DNA of 64,000 bases, taken from contig JADFDH010000002.1 of NCBI GenBank assembly GCA_018263005.1, forward strand, positions 372,001 to 436,000. Reading direction: 5' to 3'. The notes below the pieces were generated by a model. It saw only the letters and a program-made list of their open reading frames with translations, was not told the origin of the DNA and searched no databases. Positions 55,476-64,000 of this stretch are shown piece by piece (position 1 is the first letter of the stretch; every line of letters begins with the position of its first letter). A program made the position numbers and the translations under genes. The DNA comes from Methanobacterium sp. (lineage in GTDB: Archaea; Methanobacteriota; Methanobacteria; Methanobacteriales; Methanobacteriaceae).

Positions 55476-55838
55476 CTAACGGATTTTTTTTTCATCATCA
55501 GATTTTTTCTTCTCAACTTTCAGGTGAAGTTTTTGGTATCTTATCGATTCTAGAAGAGTTAAGATAATAACGAATAATCCAAAGAAACTTATGACATGTG
55601 CTACTGTGATAACTCCATTGGGGTACTAAACTGGTTATAAGAACCATATTTACCACCCCTACAAATAAAGCACTGAGTGAATGGTGTAAAGGTTTATATT
55701 GGTTATCACAAGTGATAGTAATGCAGCGAAAACTGCTGCAAATGAACCGATCAATGAAAAAAAGAGCACAGTTAATTCTTCTATATTGAAAAATATCCCA
55801 GCATTTAACTGAGAAAACCTTAAAAAAATTATACACAT
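55476..55838 (-). pseudogene. Decayed gene for a small membrane protein
   Basis: The minus strand reads FNIEELTVLFFSLIGSFAAV and AALLSLVITNINLY in one frame, then FVGVVNMVLITSLVP in a second, then GVITVAHVISFFGLFVIIL and TLLESIRYQKLHLKVEKKK back in the first. These segments make a coherent protein of about 120 residues and four membrane helices only if two compensating frameshifts are accepted. The family is unknown. The neighbouring adhesin gene is also shifted. Sequencing errors in homopolymers are the alternative. Confidence 0.5.
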
Positions 55839-55874
55839 CAGAAAAAAAATAATTGGATGATAAAAAAAGGAAAG

Positions 55875-57464
55875 TTAGCTTTCCATCCTAAATCTTGCAA
55901 TTACAAAATCCTTATCCAAGGATAAGACGAACGATGCAGCCCGGGGCCCTTGTTTTTTACCTATGATAGATCGATAAATTGCTTGAAATGCTTTTTGTGG
56001 TTTCAGTCCCAACTCATTCAGTATGAGGTACATCTCATCATGCAGTTCTTCAGGAGTAGTGAAATCATTATTTTCTAAAAGATGGGCTACTTTTAGGAGA
56101 AATTCCTTTTGGGAATCGTTTAAATTTAATGGAGGAAGCTCTTTTTGAACTTCGAATTTAACAAAATCAGGAGCATATAATTCAAGCCAATTATTGACCT
56201 GTTTAATCCTCTTTTTGAATCTATCAGCATTTTCAATATCAATTTCTGACCAATTTTTACCGTCCATTTCTGGTGGAAGTTGGGAGTTTCTTTTTAAGAT
56301 ATTAAAGATCTCCTCAACATCATCACTTATCTGACAGGCCACAGTCATAAATCTGTATGATGGCTGAAAGGGCATGTTTCCCGATATAGATTCAAGATCC
56401 ACGGTTTGTGAGATTTCATATATCTTTTTAAGTTTTAAAGCTTCTTTAGCTGATGTTGTCTCTTCTTCATCATAATAAATTCGTTCCACCCTATCATATT
56501 GCTCCATGAAATCTAAAAAGGGCATTGATGGATTGAAATCCTTATGTTTCATGGGTTTGCTCCTGAAAATAAAGTAATTAAGAGTTTCGGGGAAGGCAAT
56601 CTCTAACCATTGCCCGGGGGTGAAGAACACTCCCTGTGATTTAGACATAGCCTCTCCTTTAAGGGTAATCCACTCATAGGGTATGGGATAAGGTGCGGGG
56701 TAATCAAAAATTTCCTTAGAAATTATTTTACTGACATCATAGGAACCTCCACTGGCTGCGTGGTCTTTCCCAAAGGGTTCGCAGGTTACACCAAATATCT
56801 TCCAACGAGCAGCCCATTCAACCCGCCAGGTAAGCTTACCTTCACCGGATCCTATGTTCATATTGCTTTCATTTCCACATTCGCACCGATAATCGATGAC
56901 ATCTCCATCATAATGATAAGCGTATGTAGTGTTTACTCTGCCACATTCCTCACAGATGGGATTGTAAGGTAACCAGTCTTCTTTAAGAGGATGTTCCCGG
57001 AACTGGTTGAAGATTTCCCTGATTTTCGACGCATTTTCCAGTGCGATTCTGATATAATCATCATAAAGACCTTCCTTGTACATCTTTGCTCCGGAATGTG
57101 TGTCTAACTTAATCCCGAAATCGTCCAGAGTATCTAGAAATGGTTTCTGGAAATGTTCCACGAAATTACTGCAGCAATTTTCTGGGCAGGGTATTTTTGA
57201 ATAGGGAATTCCTAAATATTTCTCATATGATTCTGGGAGGGGATAGGGAACCTTCCTCAGAGGGTCATGGTCATCAGCAATCCAGATGGTCTTGCTGTTT
57301 TCACCTAGTTTTTTCAGGGATTTACCCACTGCATTTGCTATGAAAACATCACAGGAATTTCCAATATGTATGGAACCTGATATTGATGTTCCACTGGCCA
57401 CTACATGTTGGTCAACGTCCCATTTAGTCAGATCAGATGCAATTCGTTCAATCCAGTGTTTCAA
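55875..57464 (-). CDS. lysS: Class I lysyl-tRNA synthetase
   Basis: This is the archaeal class I LysRS, not the class II bacterial type. It has SGTSISGSIHIGNSCDVF (HIGH-like near 33-36), AMSKSQGVFF (KMSKS), a Cys cluster CEECGR and CECGNES between them, and an alpha-helical C-terminus. It charges tRNA-Lys. The protein starts with TTG after the ribosome site AAGGTGAC. thiC lies downstream on the same strand with about 70 bases between them. Confidence 0.95.
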   Translation of the reverse strand: MKHWIERIASDLTKWDVDQHVVASGTSISGSIHIGNSCDVFIANAVGKSLKKLGENSKTIWIADDHDPLRKVPYPLPESYEKYLGIPYSKIPCPENCCSNFVEHFQKPFLDTLDDFGIKLDTHSGAKMYKEGLYDDYIRIALENASKIREIFNQFREHPLKEDWLPYNPICEECGRVNTTYAYHYDGDVIDYRCECGNESNMNIGSGEGKLTWRVEWAARWKIFGVTCEPFGKDHAASGGSYDVSKIISKEIFDYPAPYPIPYEWITLKGEAMSKSQGVFFTPGQWLEIAFPETLNYFIFRSKPMKHKDFNPSMPFLDFMEQYDRVERIYYDEEETTSAKEALKLKKIYEISQTVDLESISGNMPFQPSYRFMTVACQISDDVEEIFNILKRNSQLPPEMDGKNWSEIDIENADRFKKRIKQVNNWLELYAPDFVKFEVQKELPPLNLNDSQKEFLLKVAHLLENNDFTTPEELHDEMYLILNELGLKPQKAFQAIYRSIIGKKQGPRAASFVLSLDKDFVIARFRMES

Positions 57465-57534
57465 TTTAAGTCACCTTCTATAAAAATAAAAATGGAGATT
57501 TTATTAAAAAAATACTAAAAGAATATATGAAAAT

Positions 57535-58833
<1,299 letters not shown>

Positions 58834-59038
58834 AGAATCACCATTAGAATTCGATTTTACTTATAAATATAAATATCAATAAAATACAGTTTATTTCTAA
58901 TTTATAACATGTTAACTATCTTAGGATATTCATCTAGTTATATTCAATTTATATTCCACTTAAAAATAGATATGGGTTTTAAAATTGTAACAAAAACAAT
59001 GATCCATATACTTTTTAAAAATTATCATTAGATTGTAT

Positions 59039-59944
59039 TTACTCTTTGGCACGTTTTAGAGCCATATCGTAATTTGGTATGTTGGTCTGACAACCTTCAG
59101 CTTCTACAATAAAAGATGAGACAGCTGATGCGAAATTTCCACAAAATTCCAGATCTTCACCACTTAAATATCCTTTCAGAAACCCTGCTCTATAGGAATC
59201 TCCAGCACCGGTCGGATCTAGAGTTTTAGTTAACTTGGCTCCAATTTCTATTGTTCTGTCAGAGTATATAATGCTTCCATTTTTACCCATGGTTTTGACT
59301 ATTATCTTTGGTCCTAATTCCTGAAGTTCAGGGATACTGATTTTAAGGGTTTCCATGATCCGATTTATCTCATGATGGTTTCCAAACAGGATATGACTGA
59401 TCTCGAGCACTGCTTTAAGATCTTCCGGTGAATACATATGTAAATCCTGTCCGGGGTCAAAAGAAATCAGTTTACCTAATTCATGGGCTTTTTGGCCGCA
59501 TTTGCCGTTAAAACCAGGATCTCCAGTGGCTAAATGAACAGCACGAGTGTTTTTAATAGCTTCAAGGGGTATGTCTGAATTTTTAAAGTAGGTTGCTGCT
59601 CCCCAGTAAAAATAACTGATCTGATCACTATCATCATCGGTGATCACAAAGGCAGTTGGTGTTTTTTCTTCTTCAATCATGATCATATCCTGGAAATCTA
59701 TATCCATATTCTCCAGTTTTTCCTGATAATCTGATCCAACAAAATCACCACCTACCGCAGAAACCAAAGCGGATTTCAATCCTAAATTCGCAGATACCAC
59801 TGCTACATTGGCTGCAGCGCCTCCATATAGGGTTTTCATTTTATTTATGGCTGTGGATGAGTTTGGCTGTGGAAATTGATTTACCTGCATGATGTAATCC
59901 AATGCGGTATGTCCAATTGCTAATAAATCATTTTTATAATTCAA
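59039..59944 (-). CDS. PfkB-family carbohydrate/nucleoside kinase
   Basis: A ribokinase-type kinase: GHTALDYIMQ at the N-terminus, TLYGGAAANVAVVSANLG with the Gly-Gly substrate hinge, and DPTGAGDSYRAGF with catalytic Asp249. In methanogens a similar PfkB member acts as a nucleoside kinase, and ribokinase or a sugar kinase are alternatives. Length 301 is normal. It begins at TTG after AGGTGAT. The hxlB gene nearby acts in ribose-phosphate metabolism, which is at least consistent with a ribose/nucleoside role. Confidence 0.85.
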   Translation of the reverse strand: MNYKNDLLAIGHTALDYIMQVNQFPQPNSSTAINKMKTLYGGAAANVAVVSANLGLKSALVSAVGGDFVGSDYQEKLENMDIDFQDMIMIEEEKTPTAFVITDDDSDQISYFYWGAATYFKNSDIPLEAIKNTRAVHLATGDPGFNGKCGQKAHELGKLISFDPGQDLHMYSPEDLKAVLEISHILFGNHHEINRIMETLKISIPELQELGPKIIVKTMGKNGSIIYSDRTIEIGAKLTKTLDPTGAGDSYRAGFLKGYLSGEDLEFCGNFASAVSSFIVEAEGCQTNIPNYDMALKRAKE

Positions 59945-60045
59945 TAAATCACCTTTCCTAACTTATATCTTTAAATTATTTAAAATTAATTTAAAAATAG
60001 AATATGTATACACCTACATACCATCTATTTAATAAAAATTCCCAT

Positions 60046-60909
60046 TTAAATATTTTTGAAACCCTTTTCCTTTATTATTCTGAGACCCCTTACTCTGATG
60101 AATTCTATAAAATCATTTAATTCATCATCTTCCTGATCAAACAGAACCAATGTTAAAAGATGATTCGTTTCATCCTTTAATAGATCACATCCGGATGTAA
60201 AACTGTTGTTGAGGAATGTATAAAGATTATCACTATTTTTAACCGTTTTTAATGCTTCATATGGTGATTTTAGAATTTTAACTATTTTATAATTGATACC
60301 ATTGTTATCCATGGTATTCCAGGCTAATCTCTGTGCAGAACCAGTTATTTCCAGGAAATTCTTCCCTTCCAATTGGGATAGATCCGTGATAATCTCATCA
60401 GAAGAAGAAACCAATACCAGATGATCCCGGGCTAAAGGTATAAAATCCAAATCACGCATAAACGCCTTAACCGGATCATCCAGGGTTAAAATATCCACCA
60501 AACCCCTATCATAAAGATAAAGGGCGCTTTCATCATCGGTCTGATAAATCAAAGTATCTAATCCATATTCAGCTGCTAAAACTTCTAAAAGACCTGCTGA
60601 AATGTATCCTCCACAAATAACTATCTTATCATGTTTTGAAAGCCTTTTCATAAGATAATGATACTGTTTAAGAATTTTTAAACCATCAGAAGTGATTTCA
60701 GAACCATTAGGTGTGGTAATAACAATTTTAATACCTAAATCTTTCTCGGTTTCTCTGATTCGCCTGTTTAAAACTGCATGGGAAATACCTAGAATTTTAG
60801 CGGCCTCTCTCTGGGACCGGGTACGGGCAACGGTATCCAGAGCTTCAAAAAATCGGTAACTCACAATTTTTTCATGGATAATTAGGCTTAATTTGGGTTT
60901 GAATTTCAT
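60046..60909 (-). CDS. LysR/ModE-type transcriptional regulator with ligand-binding domain
   Basis: The N-terminal winged helix-turn-helix (ALDTVARTRSQREAAKILGISHAVLNRRIRETEKDLG) is of the ModE/LysR kind. It is followed by a type 2 periplasmic-binding-like domain starting IVICGGYISAGLLEVLAAEYG, a substrate sensor. The ligand is unknown; ModE-like regulators of this class often respond to molybdate/tungstate or a related anion. A TATA-like CCATATAAAAAG (60926-60937) lies about 20 bases before the ATG, so the mRNA is likely leaderless, and the TTG of the longer frame overlaps this box. It is divergent from hxlB. Confidence 0.8.
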   Translation of the reverse strand: MKFKPKLSLIIHEKIVSYRFFEALDTVARTRSQREAAKILGISHAVLNRRIRETEKDLGIKIVITTPNGSEITSDGLKILKQYHYLMKRLSKHDKIVICGGYISAGLLEVLAAEYGLDTLIYQTDDESALYLYDRGLVDILTLDDPVKAFMRDLDFIPLARDHLVLVSSSDEIITDLSQLEGKNFLEITGSAQRLAWNTMDNNGINYKIVKILKSPYEALKTVKNSDNLYTFLNNSFTSGCDLLKDETNHLLTLVLFDQEDDELNDFIEFIRVRGLRIIKEKGFKNI

Positions 60910-60925
60910 TTTCAACACTAAAAAA

Positions 60926-60937
60926 CCATATAAAAAG
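60926..60937 (-). promoter_or_regulatory. TATA box of the LysR/ModE-like regulator gene
   Basis: CTTTTTATATGG on the minus strand is centred about 22 bases upstream of the ATG. Archaeal initiation occurs about 25 bases downstream of the box, so transcription would begin at or near the start codon. Confidence 0.55.
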
Positions 60938-61145
60938 TTCAATTGGTTTTTTTCTTATAATATCACTTTGGATTGATTTAACACTTTTTTTCATGCTAAG
61001 TCCCATTTTGAAATAATATCAAATAAAATATAACCGTTCTTTGAAATATTAGATTATATATTAATAATAATTACACTTATAGATTGAATTAAATTTCAAA
61101 TTATAGTAATTATTCAGATATTTTCTCCCTACCAGGTGGTAACAG

Positions 61146-61730
61146 ATGATTTTAAACGATGCAATAGAAGAAATAATAGATAATGTAGCTGCAGTATCAG
61201 TTGAACTTGATCAGGAAAGCGTTAAAGAAATGCTTAAGCTTTTAACATCATGTGAAAATGTTTTCGTAATGGGACAGGGAAGATCTGGACTGGTGGCTAA
61301 GGCATTTGCCATGAGACTAATGCACTTAGGAATAGGAGTCTATGTGGTAGGAGAAACCATCACACCAGCTATTGGAGATCAGGATTGCCTTCTGGCCATT
61401 TCCGGCTCTGGTGAGACCAGTTACATAATAAGCACAGCCCAAATAGCCAAAAAAATGGGAGCAAAGATCATTGCAGTCACTTCCTATGTGGACTCCACAG
61501 TAGGTAAGATGGCAGATTTAGCGGTGCATATCAAAGGAAGGACCAAAATCGACAGGGAGAAAAATTATATCACCAGACAGATCAAGGGCAAACATCAATC
61601 ATTATCCCCATTAGGAACATTATTCGAAGTAACCACACTAATATTCCTGGACGGAGTCATAGCCCAGTTAATGGTGGACATGGGAAAAACCGAAGACGAT
61701 CTAAAACAAAGACACACCGTTCTGGAATGA
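61146..61730 (+). CDS. hxlB: 6-phospho-3-hexuloisomerase HxlB
   Basis: The 194-residue SIS-domain protein has MGQGRSGLVAKAFAMRLMHLG at 39-59, ISGSGETSYIISTAQIAKKMGAKIIAVTS at 81-109, and the C-terminal SPLGTLFEVTTLIFLDG block typical of PHI. It interconverts hexulose-6-phosphate and fructose-6-phosphate. In archaea the reversed ribulose-monophosphate route supplies pentose phosphates for nucleotides. The usual partner hexulose-phosphate synthase is not in the window. SD AGGTGGTAACAG before the ATG. Confidence 0.92.
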   Translation: MILNDAIEEIIDNVAAVSVELDQESVKEMLKLLTSCENVFVMGQGRSGLVAKAFAMRLMHLGIGVYVVGETITPAIGDQDCLLAISGSGETSYIISTAQIAKKMGAKIIAVTSYVDSTVGKMADLAVHIKGRTKIDREKNYITRQIKGKHQSLSPLGTLFEVTTLIFLDGVIAQLMVDMGKTEDDLKQRHTVLE

Positions 61731-61772
61731 TAAAAAATAAATATTTAAAATTAAGATAAAAAGGAATCTATT

Positions 61773-62525
61773 TTAAACGATGATTCGATCAGCATGGGAG
61801 TAAATATTGAATCTATTCCCTCGTACGAACCCGATCATAGTCACTCCAGACTCCTGGGCTACGCTGAATCCAGATGAGGTTGGAGCAGCATTAGATGCTA
61901 TAATCGGTATTCCGATCCGGGCAATCTTTATCATCATATCTGCAGGCATCCTGCCACTGTAAACGATAAGACTTTTGGAAAAATCGTAATTTTTAAGCGC
62001 AGCAGACCCTATAACTTTATCCACTGCCACATGTCTACTAACATCTTCTATTGCAATGAACTGATCATCATTTACAATACCTGCTATGTGAGTACCGCCT
62101 GTTTCCTGCCAAACCTTTGCTTGACTTTTTAATTCATCGAAAGCATTGAATATTTCTTCTTTTGAAATTTTCAAATCCGATTCTACCTTATCAACTAATT
62201 CAATTTTTCTTCTCCAACCACCAAAACAATCAGAACCTACAATCAGCTCTTTTCGAATATCAAAATCCTCAAGATCAATATCAACATTGATCATTCGGTC
62301 CTGAATGTCTATATTGGTTATGTTATCTACAGAAACGGCTAATCCTTCCCCTAGGAGATATCCAACTGCAAATTCCTTCAGATAAGTGGGACTGATAGAA
62401 AATCTTCTGGAAACGGTTTTATTTATAAAAAGTTCAACTTCTTCATCACAGACAATTTTTTCTACTAAAGGGGAAATATCATCATCTACCCGCATAGCAT
62501 CAACAGTTCTAATCATTTCTAGCAT
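61773..62525 (-). CDS. fdhD: Formate dehydrogenase accessory sulfurtransferase FdhD
   Basis: FdhD sulfurates the molybdenum or tungsten cofactor before it is placed in formate dehydrogenase. The 250-residue protein has EEVELFINKTVSRRF, the Cys100 of GSDCFGG at the sulfur-transfer site, TGGTHIAGI, EDVSRHVAVDKVIGSAAL, YSGRMPADMMIKIARIGIPIIASNAAPTSSG and GFVRGNRFNIYSHADRI. The E. coli loop has two cysteines (CxxC) and here only one remains. Ribosome site GAGGT. A CMD-like gene lies upstream on the same strand. Confidence 0.92.
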   Translation of the reverse strand: MLEMIRTVDAMRVDDDISPLVEKIVCDEEVELFINKTVSRRFSISPTYLKEFAVGYLLGEGLAVSVDNITNIDIQDRMINVDIDLEDFDIRKELIVGSDCFGGWRRKIELVDKVESDLKISKEEIFNAFDELKSQAKVWQETGGTHIAGIVNDDQFIAIEDVSRHVAVDKVIGSAALKNYDFSKSLIVYSGRMPADMMIKIARIGIPIIASNAAPTSSGFSVAQESGVTMIGFVRGNRFNIYSHADRIIV

Positions 62526-62594
62526 TTAATTACCTCTTTAGTAAAAATATGGTATTAGAATAAAATTGGGATATTGGATTCTTTGAAGATACAT

Positions 62595-62924
62595 TTAATC
62601 TTCAAAAAGGTCGTCCACCCATGATATCGCAGCGGCAACGTTGGGGAAACCTATGGTACTGGTAAGTATTACTATCGATTGATAGATTTCTTCAGAAGTT
62701 GCACCTGCTTCTATAGCTCTTCGGGCATGACTATGTACGGCTCCTTCGGATCTAAGAGTTGCTGCTGCTCCAATTTGTATCAATTCACAGGTTTTATTAT
62801 CTAAAGGCCCAACCTCCTTAACTGCTTGACCAAGCTCTGCTAAAATCTTCCCATAATCTCCAAAACGCTCTCTTATGCTTATATAATGCGATGGTAATTT
62901 TTTTTTATCCATTTCTTCCGACAT
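62595..62924 (-). CDS. Carboxymuconolactone decarboxylase (CMD)/AhpD-family protein
   Basis: A helical CMD-fold protein of about 109 residues with TCELIQIGAAATLRSEGAVHSHARRAIEAGATSEEIYQSI. The AhpD-type redox CxxC is missing, since EGAVHSH stands where EYCIAYH would be expected, so it is not a thiol peroxidase helper and may be a binding protein or decarboxylase-like enzyme. The ATG at 62924 was preferred over the ATG at 62933, which abuts the GAGGG ribosome site. It is upstream of fdhD and co-directional. Confidence 0.78.
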   Translation of the reverse strand: MSEEMDKKKLPSHYISIRERFGDYGKILAELGQAVKEVGPLDNKTCELIQIGAAATLRSEGAVHSHARRAIEAGATSEEIYQSIVILTSTIGFPNVAAAISWVDDLFED

Positions 62925-63132
62925 TAAACTCATCCCTCTAATTTTCAGCGTTATATATTATATTTTAATGGCTATATATTTTTTAAATACATAGATAGAT
63001 ATGTTCAAGATAACCAAAAATCAAAAAAAGAATAATTAATAATAAAAATTGAGCATAATTTAAAACACTTATTATTGAATTATATTCAAATATATTAGCT
63101 CTTGAATTAAATATTTTCATAAGGGAGTATAG

Positions 63133-64000
63133 ATGAACTTCGATCAATTAATCAAGCAATCAAAAAAAGAATATCGGGATTTATTCACAGATCAGACCCC
63201 TATAATTCTAATCGGATCTGCCACCTGCGGTAATTCGGCTGGTGCTCAGATCATCAAAACCACCATTGAAGAGGAATTGCAAAAACATCAAATAAAATGT
63301 AAAATAATATCAGTGGGATGCATTGGACTTTGTTATGCAGAACCAATAATAACCATTATTAAAAAAGGAAATCCTGCCATATTTTACCGTGAATTAACAT
63401 CAAAAATTGCCAAGGAACTGGTGAATTCATATATTATTGGTGATGATCCCAAATTAGAATATGCTTTAGGAACCGTGGATTTAGACTATTTTGTTAAAAA
63501 TATTGAAAAATCACAAAAAACAGAGATCTCGGAAGATATTTCACATGATATAGAACAGATCACCCCTTTATTTGAACTACCTGTTTTAAAATCACAGGTT
63601 AGAAAAATCCTTCGCAACTGTGGATTCATCGACCCCACCAACATCCGTCATTATCTAGCCCAGGATGGCTACAGCGGATTATCAAAGGCAATTAATCTAA
63701 AACCTGAAGAAATAATAAATAAGATACAAAAATCAGGATTAAAGGGAAGAGGAGGAGCAGGATTCCCCACCTGGATGAAGTGGCAGTTATGTAGAGATTC
63801 TGATTCAGAAACAAAATACATCATCTGCAACGCTGATGAAGGTGATCCCGGTGCTTTCATGAATCGTTCACTTCTGGAAAGTGATCCTCACTCAGTTTTA
63901 GAGGGTATACTTATAGCAGGACATGTAATTGGGGCTAAAGAAGGATATATTTACTGTAGAACAGAATATCCGCTGGCTTTAAAAAGATTGAAAAAAGCAC
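63133..64000 (+). CDS. NuoF/HndC-type flavoprotein (5' part, runs off right edge)
   Basis: The frame is open from ATG 63133 to the window end (289 codons). An N-terminal thioredoxin-like ferredoxin domain has TCGNSAGA at 31-38 and VGCIGLCYAEP at 61-71 (Cys63, Cys67). The NuoF/HymB flavin domain follows: the NADH-binding loop GLKGRGGAGFPTWMKW at 202-217 and the FMN site ICNADEGDPGAFMNRSLLESDPHSVLEG at 231-258. Such proteins take electrons from NAD(P)H in hydrogenases, formate dehydrogenases or electron-bifurcating complexes. AAGGGAG precedes the ATG. The next gene and C-terminus are outside the window. Confidence 0.88.
   Translation, partial: MNFDQLIKQSKKEYRDLFTDQTPIILIGSATCGNSAGAQIIKTTIEEELQKHQIKCKIISVGCIGLCYAEPIITIIKKGNPAIFYRELTSKIAKELVNSYIIGDDPKLEYALGTVDLDYFVKNIEKSQKTEISEDISHDIEQITPLFELPVLKSQVRKILRNCGFIDPTNIRHYLAQDGYSGLSKAINLKPEEIINKIQKSGLKGRGGAGFPTWMKWQLCRDSDSETKYIICNADEGDPGAFMNRSLLESDPHSVLEGILIAGHVIGAKEGYIYCRTEYPLALKRLKKA

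Noticed and set aside
55513..55836. 107-residue minus-strand frame taken as a real gene
   Set aside because: Most of its N-terminal half is Cys-rich and unnatural; the hydrophobic protein lies in the neighbouring frame, so it is treated as part of a decayed gene.
58834..59038. TPP riboswitch upstream of thiC
   Set aside because: No CTGAGA/CTGATC-type core was found; a plain GGTGAT ribosome site directly precedes the ATG.

Overview
The window is AT-rich archaeal chromosome and almost certainly comes from a mesophilic hydrogenotrophic methanogen of the order Methanobacteriales, most likely a Methanobacterium-type organism. The markers are a CfbD subunit for coenzyme F430 synthesis, a thiol:fumarate reductase flavoprotein, a coenzyme F390 synthetase-like ligase, the O-phosphoseryl-tRNA synthetase of the indirect Cys-tRNA route, the euryarchaeal DNA polymerase DP2 subunit, an MthK-like K+ channel and a large beta-helix adhesin-like protein. 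Translation signals fit this: many genes carry GGTGAT or GGAGG ribosome sites 4-9 bases before ATG, GTG or TTG, and several starts were moved to agree with them.

Layout. 1-8.6 kb: 5' end of sepS, tfrA, a DUF3795 protein, tRNA-Arg(GCG), a PAP2-like membrane protein, a pilin-like protein, a PurM-like protein, hisH, a nucleotidyltransferase-cupin fusion and cfbD. 8.7-20.5 kb: sfsA, the MthK-like channel, a Ser-rich surface protein, a large type II P-type ATPase, ychF, cbiE, a cupin, a LemA/DUF2207 pair, an archaeal Get3 and a zinc-ribbon protein. 20.6-32.4 kb: nadE-cutA-leuS, FAH-family/hisG, 5'-deoxyadenosine/SAH deaminase-HAD-F390 synthetase, hisF and truD. 32.4-42.4 kb: a UGSC-like two-gene module, an Fcy1-like cytosine deaminase with an M20 amidohydrolase, class III ribonucleotide reductase, DP2 and a tiny Sec61-beta gene. 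42.5-51 kb: purB, a threefold-repeat membrane protein, the phosphomevalonate dehydratase small subunit, two DUF5518-like membrane proteins, an amidohydrolase, and copA followed by a 29-bp repeat array and two very small genes (YHS protein and a Lys/His-rich protein). 51-55.9 kb is the accessory part: an adhesin-like gene broken by a single-base frameshift and, behind it, a decayed membrane-protein gene. 55.9-64 kb: class I lysS, thiC, a PfkB kinase, a LysR/ModE-like regulator, hxlB, fdhD, a carboxymuconolactone decarboxylase-like protein and the 5' part of a NuoF/HndC-type flavoprotein that runs off the right edge.

Most of the window is housekeeping, and biosynthetic genes (hisG, hisH, hisF) are scattered rather than in one operon. 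The items most worth following are the UGSC-like/396-residue pair, the palindromic repeat array between copA and the YHS gene, the NuoF-like gene beside fdhD, the apparent CTG or ATT start of sepS, the threefold-repeat membrane protein, and the two neighbouring frameshifted loci at 51.4-55.8 kb. No CRISPR array, insertion sequence, prophage, rRNA or replication origin was seen.
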